A model generated the notes under the pieces. That model saw nothing but the letters and a program-made list of their open reading frames with translations. It did not search any database and was not told the origin of the DNA. A stretch of 64,000 nt of DNA, taken from positions 29,467-93,466 of the forward strand of contig JACJXZ010000025.1 in assembly GCA_020636375.1 (NCBI GenBank), given 5' to 3'. A program made the position numbers and the translations under genes. Within the stretch, counting starts at the first letter, position 1; each line of letters starts with the position of its first letter. This DNA comes from Lewinellaceae bacterium (GTDB lineage: Bacteria > Bacteroidota > Bacteroidia > Chitinophagales > Saprospiraceae). Shown here in pieces: positions 24,526 to 32,888 of this stretch.

Positions 24526-25170
24526 CTAACCGGCTACCGCAATTCCTGCCAGGATACCAACCCGGTGAACGCCGGCTTCCACAAAACGTTTGGCATCTTC
24601 TTTGCTGTGAATGCCCCCGAAGGTAGCGATCCGCGCCTTTTCCCCGGCCAGCCTTCTGAGCAGCTGCACGGCTTCCAGGGTGGCCTCCTGCCCGTTGAAG
24701 CCGGTGCAGGCCTTTAGGAAATCGGCCTGAGCGTCGAGGGCGATCTTGCACAACCGGCCGGCCTCTTCCTCTGTGAGCAGCCCCATCTCAAAAATCACTT
24801 TGATGGCCTTGCCCTTAAGGTGGGCAGCAGTGATCATGCTGTCGATGTCATTACTGACAAAATTCCAGTTGTTGTTCTTAACCGCGCAGAAATTGATCAC
24901 AGCGTCAATCTCATCCGCGCCATCGTCGATCGCCCGTTTGATCTCCTCGACCTTCGCCGGGGTGGAGTTGTACCCCATCGGGAAGCCGGCGACAGTTGAG
25001 ACCTTTACCTTCTCCCCTTCGAGAAGAGCAGCGGCCTGCGCTACGTAGAAGGGCGGGACGCACACGGCGGCGTACCCGTGAAATACAGCTTCCTTGCACA
25101 GTGTTTCGACGTCCTGAAGCCGGCAATCCGCCCGCAGGATCGTATGGTCAATATAATTAGCCAAGTTCAT
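24526..25170 (-). CDS. DeoC-like (deoxyribose-phosphate aldolase family) protein with altered active site
   Basis: 214 residues from the ATG at 25168-25170 (MNLANYIDHTILRAD). DeoC landmarks: YIDHTILRAD, AAVCVPPFYV, TVAGFPMGYNSTPAKVEEIKRAIDDGADEIDAVINF, KVIFEMGLLTEEE, and the Schiff-base Lys in DFLKACTGFN. The second catalytic Lys, in the strand usually reading VKASGGIR, is replaced: here RIATFGGIH. The phosphate-binding loop near the C-terminus is also changed (HRVGILAGIAVAG rather than RIGTSSGV). The family cleaves deoxyribose 5-phosphate to acetaldehyde and glyceraldehyde 3-phosphate; this copy may have reduced or different activity. Lone gene downstream of a palindromic element. Confidence 0.85.
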   Translation of the reverse strand: MNLANYIDHTILRADCRLQDVETLCKEAVFHGYAAVCVPPFYVAQAAALLEGEKVKVSTVAGFPMGYNSTPAKVEEIKRAIDDGADEIDAVINFCAVKNNNWNFVSNDIDSMITAAHLKGKAIKVIFEMGLLTEEEAGRLCKIALDAQADFLKACTGFNGQEATLEAVQLLRRLAGEKARIATFGGIHSKEDAKRFVEAGVHRVGILAGIAVAG

Positions 25171-25298
25171 TTTTTCGGCCGGGTTTAGTCTTTTGGTGAT
25201 CAGAAACGCCAGGGGGGGCGGCGCGAGAAGTTGCAATATAGGGCAAAAAAAGTAATTGCCGCCCGCTGTTTCGGAAATTAAGCGCCCGGCCTTCCGAT

Positions 25299-25460
25299 AG
25301 TGCTCTGTAACAGAAGTTCCTATCGACAATTTCGGCCTCTTTTGGCGCTGGCCGTCGTTGCTCACTCCTTACGTAGCTCTGGCTATGCGCGTCATGAGCG
25401 CCTTGTCCAGCACCAAAATAGACTCGAAATTCTTCGATCAAACTTATGTTACAGAGCACT
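25299..25460. repeat. 162-bp palindromic element with AGTGCTCTGTAACA ends (element G)
   Basis: Perfect 14-bp ends AGTGCTCTGTAACA (25299-25312, complement at 25447-25460). Imperfect pairing continues inward to about 60 bp per arm (AATTTCG, TTTTGG, GCTGG). The core is TACGTAGCTCTGGCTATGCGCG. It starts 2 bp past the secA stop codon. Confidence 0.85.
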
Positions 25461-25462
25461 AG

Positions 25463-28400
25463 CTACCCCCTGCCGTGGCAATGCTTATACTTCTTGCCGC
25501 TTCCACAGGGGCAGGGGTCGTTGCGGCCCACTTTCTTTTCCACCCGTTTGAAGGTCTGCGGTTTAGCGCGGCGGCTCACGCCTTCAGCAGCGGCCCGTGC
25601 GGCCTCCTCCGTGCGGTTGGTCTGCACCTTGCTCATGTCTGTACGCTGTTCGCGGGCTTCTTCCAGCGTGCGGCCGTCGGCAAAAACGATGGTGCCCTTG
25701 GACAGGTAAGCCGTCACCTCCTCATTGACATCGTAAATGAGTTGTTCGAACAAGTTATAGGCTTCCATTTTGTAGACCACGAGCGGGTCCTTCTGTTCAA
25801 AGGAAGCGGCCTGCACCGAGTCCTTGAGTTCGTCCATAGAGCGCAGGTGCTCTTTCCACTTTTCGTCGATGATAGACAGGGTGACAGCCTTTTCTATATC
25901 CCGGCGGATGGATTTGCCGTTGGTCTGCACCGCTTCGGCAATATCGGCGGTGATGGCCATGGGGTTGGTGCGCCCGTCGGTGAAGGGTATGAGAATGCGC
26001 TTGTACTGCTGGCCCTGGTTTTCGTGTACATCCCGGATATGGGGGAGCAGGACATCGGTGATCTGGGTCATCTTTCGGCCGTAGTACTCTTCGAACTGCT
26101 GCTGGTATCGGCTGATGATCTCTTCCAGAGGCCCTTCCTGGAAATCGATGGCGTCGATCTGGGGGTCGAGGCCAAGCAGGCTGAGGGAGTCCCGGCGGAA
26201 GGTCTCAAAGTTGCCGCCTTCCCGGTGGTTTTCCACAAGGTTGGCCGTCAACGATTGGAACATATTGTTGAGGTCGACGGAAAGGCGTTCGCCGGCCAGC
26301 GCGTTATCCCGCTTTTTGTAGATGGCTTCCCGCTGGATGTTCATCACGTCGTCGTACTCCAGAAGGCGCTTGCGGATGCCGAAGTTGTTTTCCTCGACTT
26401 TCTTCTGGGCCCGCTCGATGGATTTGGTGACCATGGGGTGCTGGATCACCTCCCCGTCTTCGTGGCCCATGCGGTCCATCAGTTTGGCGATGCGCTCCGA
26501 CTGGAAGAGGCGCATGAGGTTGTCTTCGAGGGAGACATAGAATTGCGAGCTGCCGGGGTCGCCCTGGCGGCCGGCGCGGCCGCGCAGCTGGCGGTCAACC
26601 CGGCGGGAGTCATGCCGTTCGGTGCCGACGATGGCCAGGCCCCCGGCGGCTTTGACTTCCTTGCCGATCTTGATGTCGGTACCCCGCCCCGCCATGTTGG
26701 TGGCAATGGTCACCTTGCCGGGCTTGCCGGCTTCGGCCACGATCTCCGCCTCGCGCTGGTGTTGCTTGGCGTTGAGCACGTTGTGGTCGATATTGCGCAG
26801 CTGGAGCATGCGGCTCAGCTTCTCCGAGATGTCTACTGAAGTGGTACCTACCAGGACGGGGCGCCCCCGCTCGGTCAGTTCCACGATCTCTTCGATGACG
26901 GCGTTGAACTTCTCCCGGGCAGTTTTGAAGACGAGGTCCTCGCGGTCGTCCCGGACAATCGGCCGGTTGGTGGGGATGACTACCACGTCCAGCTTGTAAA
27001 TCTCCCACAGTTCGCTGGCTTCCGTCTCTGCCGTACCGGTCATGCCGGCCAGCTTGTGGTACATCCGGAAGTAGTTCTGCAGCGTGACCGTTGCGTAGGT
27101 CTGGGTAATGTCTCCAACCTTGACGTTCTCCTTGGCTTCCAGCGCCTGGTGCAGCCCGTCCGAGTAACGGCGGCCTTCCATCATGCGGCCGGTCTGCTCA
27201 TCAACGATCTTCACCTGGCCTTCGATGACGACGTATTCTTCGTCTCTTTCGAAAAGCGTATAGGCTTTGAGGAGTTGGTTGATGGAATGCAGGCGTTTGG
27301 ACTTGACCGAGAAATCCTGGGACAGTTTGATCTTGGCTTCTTCCTTTTCTTTTTCGCTGAGCGCCTTATTGTTCTGGATCTCCACCATTTCGGTGGCAAT
27401 ATCCGGCATGATGAAAAAGTTTTCATCCGCGACGCCCTGGCTAAGGTATTCCGCACCGCGTTCGGTCAGCTCCACCGAGCGGTTTTTCTCGTCGATGATG
27501 AAGTAGAGCGGCTCATCGGCAATGTGCATGTTTTTATTCTGCTCCTGCATGTAGAAGTTCTCGGCCTTCTGCAGTTCAACTTTCACGCCTTCCTCGCTGA
27601 GGAATTTGATCAGCGGCCGGTATTTGGGCAGAGCGCGGTAGGCGCGCAGCAATGCCATGCCCGCCTGGCCCTCCTGGTAGCCCGTTTCGCCCTCTTTGAA
27701 CAGGCGCCGGGCATCAGCCAGGTATTCGGTGGCCAGCTTGCGCTGAACGCCGATCAGCTTCTCGACAAAAGGACGCAGCTCGAGGTACTCCTGGTCTTCG
27801 CTGCCCTGGGGCACCGGCCCGGAGATGATCAGCGGCGTGCGCGCGTCGTCGATCAGGACGGAGTCGACCTCGTCGACCATGGCGTAGTGATACTTGTGCT
27901 GGACACGTTCGTCGGTGGAGCGCACCATATTGTCCCGCAGGTAGTCGAAGCCGAATTCGTTGTTGGTGCCGTAGGTGATATCACAGTTGTAGGCACGGCG
28001 GCGCTCTTTGGAGTGAGGCTTGTACTTGTCGATACAATCGACGGTCAGCAGGAGGAATTCGAAGATGGGGCCGACCCATTCCTGGTCGCGGCGGGCCAGG
28101 TAGTCGTTGACGGTAACGATGTGTACCCCCAGGCCGGACAGGCCGTTGAGGTAGGCCGGGAGGGTTGCCACCAGGGTCTTGCCTTCACCAGTGGCCATCT
28201 CGGCGATCTTGCCGTCGTGAAGCACCATGCCGCCGATGAGCTGGACGTCGTAGTGAACCATATCCCAGGTAATATCTCCGCCGGCAGCTACCCACTGGTT
28301 CTTCCAGGTGGCCTTATTGCCCTGGATGGTAATGTAGGACTTGCCGGGCGTAGCCGCCAGGTCGCGGTCATGGTCCGTTGCTGTGACTTCCAGCGATGGA

Positions 28401-28780
28401 TTTTCCATGAACCGGCGCGCTGTTTCCTTAACCACGGCGAATGCCTCCGGCAGGATTTCCTTCAACACATCCTCCAGGTGCTTGTCCCTTTCTTCCTTAA
28501 GTTTATCCATCTCGCGGAAGAGCTCTTCCTTTTCGTGGAGGTTCTCCTGCTCATTGGCTTCCTTATGGATGTCTTCTATATCTTTGTCGATCCCCGCCAG
28601 GTGCTCGGCAATGCGAGCCCTGAACTCCCCGGTTTTATTGCGCAGCTCGTCATTGGTCAGGGTTTTCAGTTGTTCGAAAACCGCATTTACTTCTTCGACA
28701 AAGGGCATGTACAGGTTGATATCCTTATCCTGCTTAGTGCCGAAGACTTTTTTGAGCGAATCAGTTATACTTTTAAACAT
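25463..28780 (-). CDS. secA: preprotein translocase ATPase SecA
   Basis: 1105 residues. Walker A region MATGEGKTLVATLPAYL, GLGVHIVTVNDYLARRD, ITYGTNNEFGFDYLRDN, the DEAD-like VDEVDSVLIDDARTPLIISG, then a Bacteroidota-type insertion (about 350-470) longer than in E. coli (901 residues), the second ATPase half with GRPVLVGTTSVDISEKLS, ATNMAGRGTDIKIG and QLRGRAGRQGDPGSSQFYVSLED, the helical scaffold, and a C-terminal SEC-C zinc motif CPCGSGKKYKHCH. It drives proteins through SecYEG. It appears monocistronic, with a promoter-like box at 28820-28827; the 3' end abuts a palindromic element that may aid 3' processing or termination. Confidence 0.98.
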   Translation of the reverse strand: MFKSITDSLKKVFGTKQDKDINLYMPFVEEVNAVFEQLKTLTNDELRNKTGEFRARIAEHLAGIDKDIEDIHKEANEQENLHEKEELFREMDKLKEERDKHLEDVLKEILPEAFAVVKETARRFMENPSLEVTATDHDRDLAATPGKSYITIQGNKATWKNQWVAAGGDITWDMVHYDVQLIGGMVLHDGKIAEMATGEGKTLVATLPAYLNGLSGLGVHIVTVNDYLARRDQEWVGPIFEFLLLTVDCIDKYKPHSKERRRAYNCDITYGTNNEFGFDYLRDNMVRSTDERVQHKYHYAMVDEVDSVLIDDARTPLIISGPVPQGSEDQEYLELRPFVEKLIGVQRKLATEYLADARRLFKEGETGYQEGQAGMALLRAYRALPKYRPLIKFLSEEGVKVELQKAENFYMQEQNKNMHIADEPLYFIIDEKNRSVELTERGAEYLSQGVADENFFIMPDIATEMVEIQNNKALSEKEKEEAKIKLSQDFSVKSKRLHSINQLLKAYTLFERDEEYVVIEGQVKIVDEQTGRMMEGRRYSDGLHQALEAKENVKVGDITQTYATVTLQNYFRMYHKLAGMTGTAETEASELWEIYKLDVVVIPTNRPIVRDDREDLVFKTAREKFNAVIEEIVELTERGRPVLVGTTSVDISEKLSRMLQLRNIDHNVLNAKQHQREAEIVAEAGKPGKVTIATNMAGRGTDIKIGKEVKAAGGLAIVGTERHDSRRVDRQLRGRAGRQGDPGSSQFYVSLEDNLMRLFQSERIAKLMDRMGHEDGEVIQHPMVTKSIERAQKKVEENNFGIRKRLLEYDDVMNIQREAIYKKRDNALAGERLSVDLNNMFQSLTANLVENHREGGNFETFRRDSLSLLGLDPQIDAIDFQEGPLEEIISRYQQQFEEYYGRKMTQITDVLLPHIRDVHENQGQQYKRILIPFTDGRTNPMAITADIAEAVQTNGKSIRRDIEKAVTLSIIDEKWKEHLRSMDELKDSVQAASFEQKDPLVVYKMEAYNLFEQLIYDVNEEVTAYLSKGTIVFADGRTLEEAREQRTDMSKVQTNRTEEAARAAAEGVSRRAKPQTFKRVEKKVGRNDPCPCGSGKKYKHCHGRG

Positions 28781-28819
28781 ATATAAAAAAATTTCCGATG
28801 TTATCTAAGTAAGGCTCCG

Positions 28820-28850
28820 CAAAGATAATATATTTGCGGGCGATTTAAGC
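28820..28850 (-). promoter_or_regulatory. possible secA promoter
   Basis: On the minus strand TATCTTTG (complement of 28820-28827) fits the -7 consensus and lies about 40 bp before the start. The upstream -33 TTG is imperfect (TTA). Confidence 0.45.
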
Positions 28851-29068
28851 CGGTACATATTTCATACCACGATATTATTCGTGCCATAATGGCATGAAGG
28901 GCGCGGGGAAACTCCCCGGAGTTTCGGCTGTTGTAATATTTCGGGCCCCGGGCATACAAAATAAACAGGATGAAATAATTACAAGTTGATACATACGTTT
29001 TCATTTTACGGAGGCAGGTTCAAAAACAGGGTTCGGAACCTCGTCATCCAAAGCCCAAAAACGGAAAA

Positions 29069-29842
29069 ATGTCAAAATCCCGGAACATATTCCATACGTT
29101 GTATGTCCTCTTTTTGTTGCTCGCGCTGACATCCTGTCGGGGAGACGGCACCAGAGACATTCGCAACCACTACTTCCCCCTGCGGGAGTTGAAGGACGGC
29201 CTTGTATACGAGTACCAGCCGGTGAATATCGACTCCCTGACGCCTGCCTACTGGTACTATCGTTCTTTTTTCACCGACGAAGGTATATTCCTGACCAGGA
29301 CCTACTACGAATACGAGCTGCTCCCTCTGCAGCTTTCCCGGGAAGAGGTAGTGAGCAACGGCATGCTTTTGCACAGCCTTTCCCTTTACGAAAAAGATTC
29401 TACCGGAAAGCAACACAAAGTGCCGGTGGAAGTGCTTTCCGGCAACGCCTTTCCTTTTCAGGTCCGGGATTCTTCGGGTGTCTTCCTTTACAAAGTCCGC
29501 TGGACTCCCTTTTCAGACCCGGAAGCTACAATCACCCTGATCAAGAACCGCCGGTATGTGAAGGACACCGCCGTGGTGTACGAAGGACAGGAGCGGGACG
29601 CCGTGATATTCGACGTCAGGGAGTTGGTATCGTACGACAAAGAGGGCGTTTTTGAACATCAGTACAGCGGCCGGGAAGTCTTTGCAGAGGGGATCGGGCT
29701 TTTCTACTATGAGAAAAAAGTAGCCGGCGATTTCGAGTGGGCCTACCTGCTGAAGCAACGATATCCGATGAGCCGGTTGGAGGCCAAATTCAGGAAGAGA
29801 ATTCAACAACAAACAGATGACAGCAAAAGCACCGGCTTTTAA
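29069..29842 (+). CDS. putative lipoprotein of unknown function
   Basis: 257 residues. Signal peptide with a lipobox (LALTSC, Cys23). The mature part begins with charged residues then YFPLRELKDGLVYEYQPVNID, typical of beta-rich outer-membrane-facing lipoproteins in this phylum; the rest alternates strands with Tyr and Phe (YYEYELLPLQLSREEV, GREVFAEGIGLFYYEKK). The C-terminal 20 residues are polar. No catalytic motif. It precedes the T9SS type B protein at 29870 by 27 bp on the same strand and is probably co-transcribed with it. The 288-bp gap to secA (28781-29068) contains a short inverted repeat near 28868-28906 and a GAAACTCC/GGAGTTTC hairpin near 28910-28925. Confidence 0.75.
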   Translation: MSKSRNIFHTLYVLFLLLALTSCRGDGTRDIRNHYFPLRELKDGLVYEYQPVNIDSLTPAYWYYRSFFTDEGIFLTRTYYEYELLPLQLSREEVVSNGMLLHSLSLYEKDSTGKQHKVPVEVLSGNAFPFQVRDSSGVFLYKVRWTPFSDPEATITLIKNRRYVKDTAVVYEGQERDAVIFDVRELVSYDKEGVFEHQYSGREVFAEGIGLFYYEKKVAGDFEWAYLLKQRYPMSRLEAKFRKRIQQQTDDSKSTGF

Positions 29843-29869
29843 GCTTTTTCAGAAAAAATAACGACAGGC

Positions 29870-31612
29870 ATGAAGCAACTTGCACTAACTCTCGTTTTCA
29901 GTTTCACGCTCGGATATTCATTGTTCGGGCAAGTGGCCGCTCCGGCATTCCTCTGTGTCAGCAACGATACTCTATTATGGGAAACGCCGGCCAACAGTTG
30001 TGGGCCGTTCAATGCCTACATCATTTACGCCAGCCAGAACGAAAGCGGCCCCTACTCGACGCTGGCTACTATTACGGACCCCGGGCAGGATCAGTTTGTC
30101 CATGAGAATGCCGGCATGGGCATCTGGTATTACTACCTGGAAAGTGACTATGACTGCCCCGGCCAGCCCGTTCTGCAGTCGGATACGCTCGACAACCTCA
30201 TCCCGCAGCCTGCCCGCCTGGAGGCCGTTTCTGTCAACGGTGCCAATGTAGAGGTAACGTGGGTGCCCAGCCCTTCGCCGGAAGTGGTCGGCTACATCAT
30301 CTCGCGCACCGTCCCCGGGCAGGGAACCATGGTTCTGGATACTGTCTTTGACGGTGCCTTTTTCCTGGATACGGAGGCTGCCCCCGGCGAACTTTCAGAA
30401 ACCTACTACATCGAAGCCATCGATGCCTGCGGCAACAAGAGCCTGATTGCCGACCCCCATTCGACCATCCTCCTGGCTACCGAGGGGTCCGATCCCTGTG
30501 AACGCAGCATCGGGCTGAGCTGGAACCTGTACCAAAACTGGCCGCAGGGCATCGGCAGCCACGAAATATGGGTGTCCGAAGACGGCGGGGAACCAGAGAA
30601 AGTAGCAACCCTCGACGGCACCGCTACCGCTTATCGCTTCCAGAATGCCGACGACGCGGTAGAATATTGCTTCACCGTACGGGCGCTGGAGCGCTCCACC
30701 GGCGTGGCGGCAGCATCGAACGAGGCCTGCCTCAGCCTGGATGTCGTGCAGGCAGTAAAGGGCCTGGCTATCACCAATGCCACTGTCACTGAAAATAATG
30801 AGGTACGGCTGGACTGGGTGTGGAACGCCAATGCGGAGATCAGCGACTACGCTATCCTCCGGTCGTCGAACAGCAGTGACTTCAGCCCTGTGGAGAGCGG
30901 CGCGCCCCCGGCGCCTCTGATGGCGGACAATACCTTCCTGGATAGCGCCCCCGGCCCTTCCGGCGGCGTCCTGTACTATCAGGTGCAAACCACAGACGCC
31001 TGTGGCGTGATGGCCTCTTCCAATGTCGTCGGAACCGTTTTTCTTCGGGCCAGCGCCCGGGCCGGCAGCAATGTTGTCCGCTGGACGCCCTACCTCAACC
31101 CGCTGGGCGCCCTGCAGGGCTATCGCCTCTATCGCCTGGAGAGTGGCAGCCCTGTACTGCTGAGCGAGTTTGGGCCGAACGCCCTGGAAGCTGCCGACAA
31201 CAACCTCGACCTGTCCAACCCGGATCAGGTGCGGTCCTGCTATTTTGTTGAAGCCGTCGCCGAGGTATTGTTCAGCGATTCTACCGCAGTTGCCGTTACT
31301 TCCCGTTCCAATGTGGCCTGCGCCGAACAGGAGGCCCGCGTCTATATCCCCAACGCGTTCTCTCCCAACGAGGACGGCCGCAACGACGAGTTCCGCCCCT
31401 ACCTGCAGTTCGGTACCCCGTCGGCCTACACCCTGGCGATCTACGACCGCTACGGCGGCAAACTTTTCGAGAGCAACAGCATCGACGTAGGCTGGGACGG
31501 AAAGAGCAAGGGCAGGCAAGTTCCGGTGGGGCTGTACGTTTACCATGTCCGCATTGAACAGGCGGACGGCAAGGTCCTGGAGCAGAGCGGCGAGGTCTCC
31601 CTGCTGCGGTGA
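29870..31612 (+). CDS. large exported fibronectin-type protein with T9SS type B (gliding-associated) C-terminal domain
   Basis: 580 residues. Signal peptide (about 1-22), four to five fibronectin type III-like beta-sandwich repeats (strand pairs such as VEVTWVPSPSPEVVGYIISR, EVRLDWVWNANAEISDYAIL, NVVRWTPYLNPLGALQGYRLY) and, from about residue 495, the gliding motility-associated C-terminal domain: VYIPNAFSPNEDGRNDEFRP, YTLAIYDRYGGKLFES, GWDGKSKGRQVPVGLYVYHV. This is the type B signal for T9SS, which exports proteins as soluble or loosely attached surface products. Likely adhesin-like or structural. It follows the lipoprotein at 29069-29842. Confidence 0.92.
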   Translation: MKQLALTLVFSFTLGYSLFGQVAAPAFLCVSNDTLLWETPANSCGPFNAYIIYASQNESGPYSTLATITDPGQDQFVHENAGMGIWYYYLESDYDCPGQPVLQSDTLDNLIPQPARLEAVSVNGANVEVTWVPSPSPEVVGYIISRTVPGQGTMVLDTVFDGAFFLDTEAAPGELSETYYIEAIDACGNKSLIADPHSTILLATEGSDPCERSIGLSWNLYQNWPQGIGSHEIWVSEDGGEPEKVATLDGTATAYRFQNADDAVEYCFTVRALERSTGVAAASNEACLSLDVVQAVKGLAITNATVTENNEVRLDWVWNANAEISDYAILRSSNSSDFSPVESGAPPAPLMADNTFLDSAPGPSGGVLYYQVQTTDACGVMASSNVVGTVFLRASARAGSNVVRWTPYLNPLGALQGYRLYRLESGSPVLLSEFGPNALEAADNNLDLSNPDQVRSCYFVEAVAEVLFSDSTAVAVTSRSNVACAEQEARVYIPNAFSPNEDGRNDEFRPYLQFGTPSAYTLAIYDRYGGKLFESNSIDVGWDGKSKGRQVPVGLYVYHVRIEQADGKVLEQSGEVSLLR

Positions 31613-31703
31613 GCGGGCGGGGCATCTGCCCCTTATCCTGCAACATTTGGCCCTTTTCCGATAGCCGGGCATTCCAATAAGGCTTAACTTGGAGGCAAAA
31701 ACT

Positions 31704-32261
31704 ATGGAAAGAGAGTCCCGGCTCAACTATCTGGAGAGCGTTCGCCGTTTGTTCCACTATTACAAAGGCCTGGGCGAAAAGGCCATGGCCCAGCTGACGG
31801 AAGAGGAACTGAAGTTCCGGCCGACGCCTGAAAGCAATAATATGGCCACCATTGTCAAACACCTGTACGGCAATATGCTTTCCCGCTGGACGGATTTTCT
31901 CACCTCCGACGGCGAGAAACCCTGGCGGAACCGCGACGGCGAGTTTGAAGACAACCTCGATAGCCGGGATCAGGTCATGGCGGCCTGGGAAGAAGGCTGG
32001 GCCTGCCTGTTCCGTGCTATTGACCCTCTGACGGATGCCGACCTTTCGCGCATCGTTTACATCCGCAACGAAGGGCATACCGTCCTCGAAGCCATCAACC
32101 GGCAGTTGGGGCACTACAGTTACCACGCCGGGCAGATGGTATACCTGGCCAAACAGATCAGGGACGGGGAGTGGCGATCGCTCAGCATCCCCAAAGGACA
32201 GTCGGAGGCTTTCAACAAAGAGAAGTTTGACCAGGAAAAAGGGCGGCGGCATTTTTTGTGA
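31704..32261 (+). CDS. DinB-like/DUF1572 family protein
   Basis: 185 residues from the ATG at 31704, chosen over a TTG five codons upstream because GGAGG at 31691-31695 is well placed as a ribosome site. Four-helix bundle with the DinB pattern: LNYLESVRRLFHYYKGLGEKAM, NMATIVKHLYGNMLSRWTDFL (first metal His), GHTVLEAINRQLGHYSYHAGQMVYLA (His pair on the last helix). DinB-like proteins bind a divalent metal and some use bacillithiol or mycothiol; for DUF1572 no reaction is established. Cytosolic. Convergent with the gene at 32345-32824; a perfect palindrome lies between them. Confidence 0.88.
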   Translation: MERESRLNYLESVRRLFHYYKGLGEKAMAQLTEEELKFRPTPESNNMATIVKHLYGNMLSRWTDFLTSDGEKPWRNRDGEFEDNLDSRDQVMAAWEEGWACLFRAIDPLTDADLSRIVYIRNEGHTVLEAINRQLGHYSYHAGQMVYLAKQIRDGEWRSLSIPKGQSEAFNKEKFDQEKGRRHFL

Positions 32262-32285
32262 CCGCTTCTGTCCGTCCGGTTATTT

Positions 32286-32338
32286 GTTGTGCGTTGATCG
32301 TTGCCGGTTCGGCGAACCGGCAACGATCAACGCACAAC
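32286..32338. terminator. perfect 25-bp inverted repeat between convergent genes, probable bidirectional terminator
   Basis: Arms 32286-32310 and 32314-32338 are perfectly complementary with a 3-nt GGC loop; the arm starts GTTGTGCGTTGATCG. No clear T run follows on the plus strand. Its place between converging stops supports termination, but the stem is much longer than needed. Confidence 0.6.
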
Positions 32339-32344
32339 GCCCAA

Positions 32345-32824
32345 TTACTTTTCCCCTTCCATCTCTCCCTGCCACCCTTTGCTGAAGGCGAGCTCCTGCA
32401 GCATGTTGGCCAGGTTTTCCAGTTCTTCCGGGTAGCCGTAGTACATTTTGATCCGCTTGGTTTTCCCTTCATGGATAAAGGAAAGGTACGTCGTAGGCAG
32501 GTCGGTCACCTGTTCGAAATACTCGTTTTTGTATTGCCATAGATCAGCCTCCACAAAAGTGTTAAACAGGTAGTTCACCGTATCGGCGGAGAAGGTGCGT
32601 TTGTGCTCTCCTTCAAGTTCTACAAAGCGTTTGCCATTGTACACGGCCTCTCCGTTGCCCCTGATCTTGAAGCTGTATTCCGGGCAGGAACCGAAACAGG
32701 GCGTTTTGACCATTTCGATCACCGAGCCTTCCGTGTATTCGTATTTATTCTTGCTGCACTTTCCCGCAGTGAACAAGAGAAAGGCCAGCGCCAGAAAAAT
32801 GCTGTTGCCAAGGATGCTTTTCAT
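32345..32824 (-). CDS. DUF6438-like putative lipoprotein
   Basis: 159 residues. Hydrophobic N-terminus with a Cys near the end of the signal (FLLFTAGKC, Cys23), probably a lipoprotein. The mature domain begins with the family's signature IEMVKTPCFGSCPEYSFKI, followed by GEAVYNGKRFVELEGEHKRTF and a C-terminal helical part. The CFGxCPxY motif is what I associate with DUF6438, whose function is unknown. Single gene on the minus strand between the palindrome and the M48 protease gene (ends 32889). Confidence 0.75.
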   Translation of the reverse strand: MKSILGNSIFLALAFLLFTAGKCSKNKYEYTEGSVIEMVKTPCFGSCPEYSFKIRGNGEAVYNGKRFVELEGEHKRTFSADTVNYLFNTFVEADLWQYKNEYFEQVTDLPTTYLSFIHEGKTKRIKMYYGYPEELENLANMLQELAFSKGWQGEMEGEK

Positions 32825-32888
32825 AGAGTTTACATTTTCCCGAAAGGTAACGGAAATTTTGATAACCCAAAAGCCCTGACGCTCGGCC

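Noticed and set aside
27056..28786. Long open frame antisense to secA
   Set aside because: secA is certain on the other strand and the frame has no domain.
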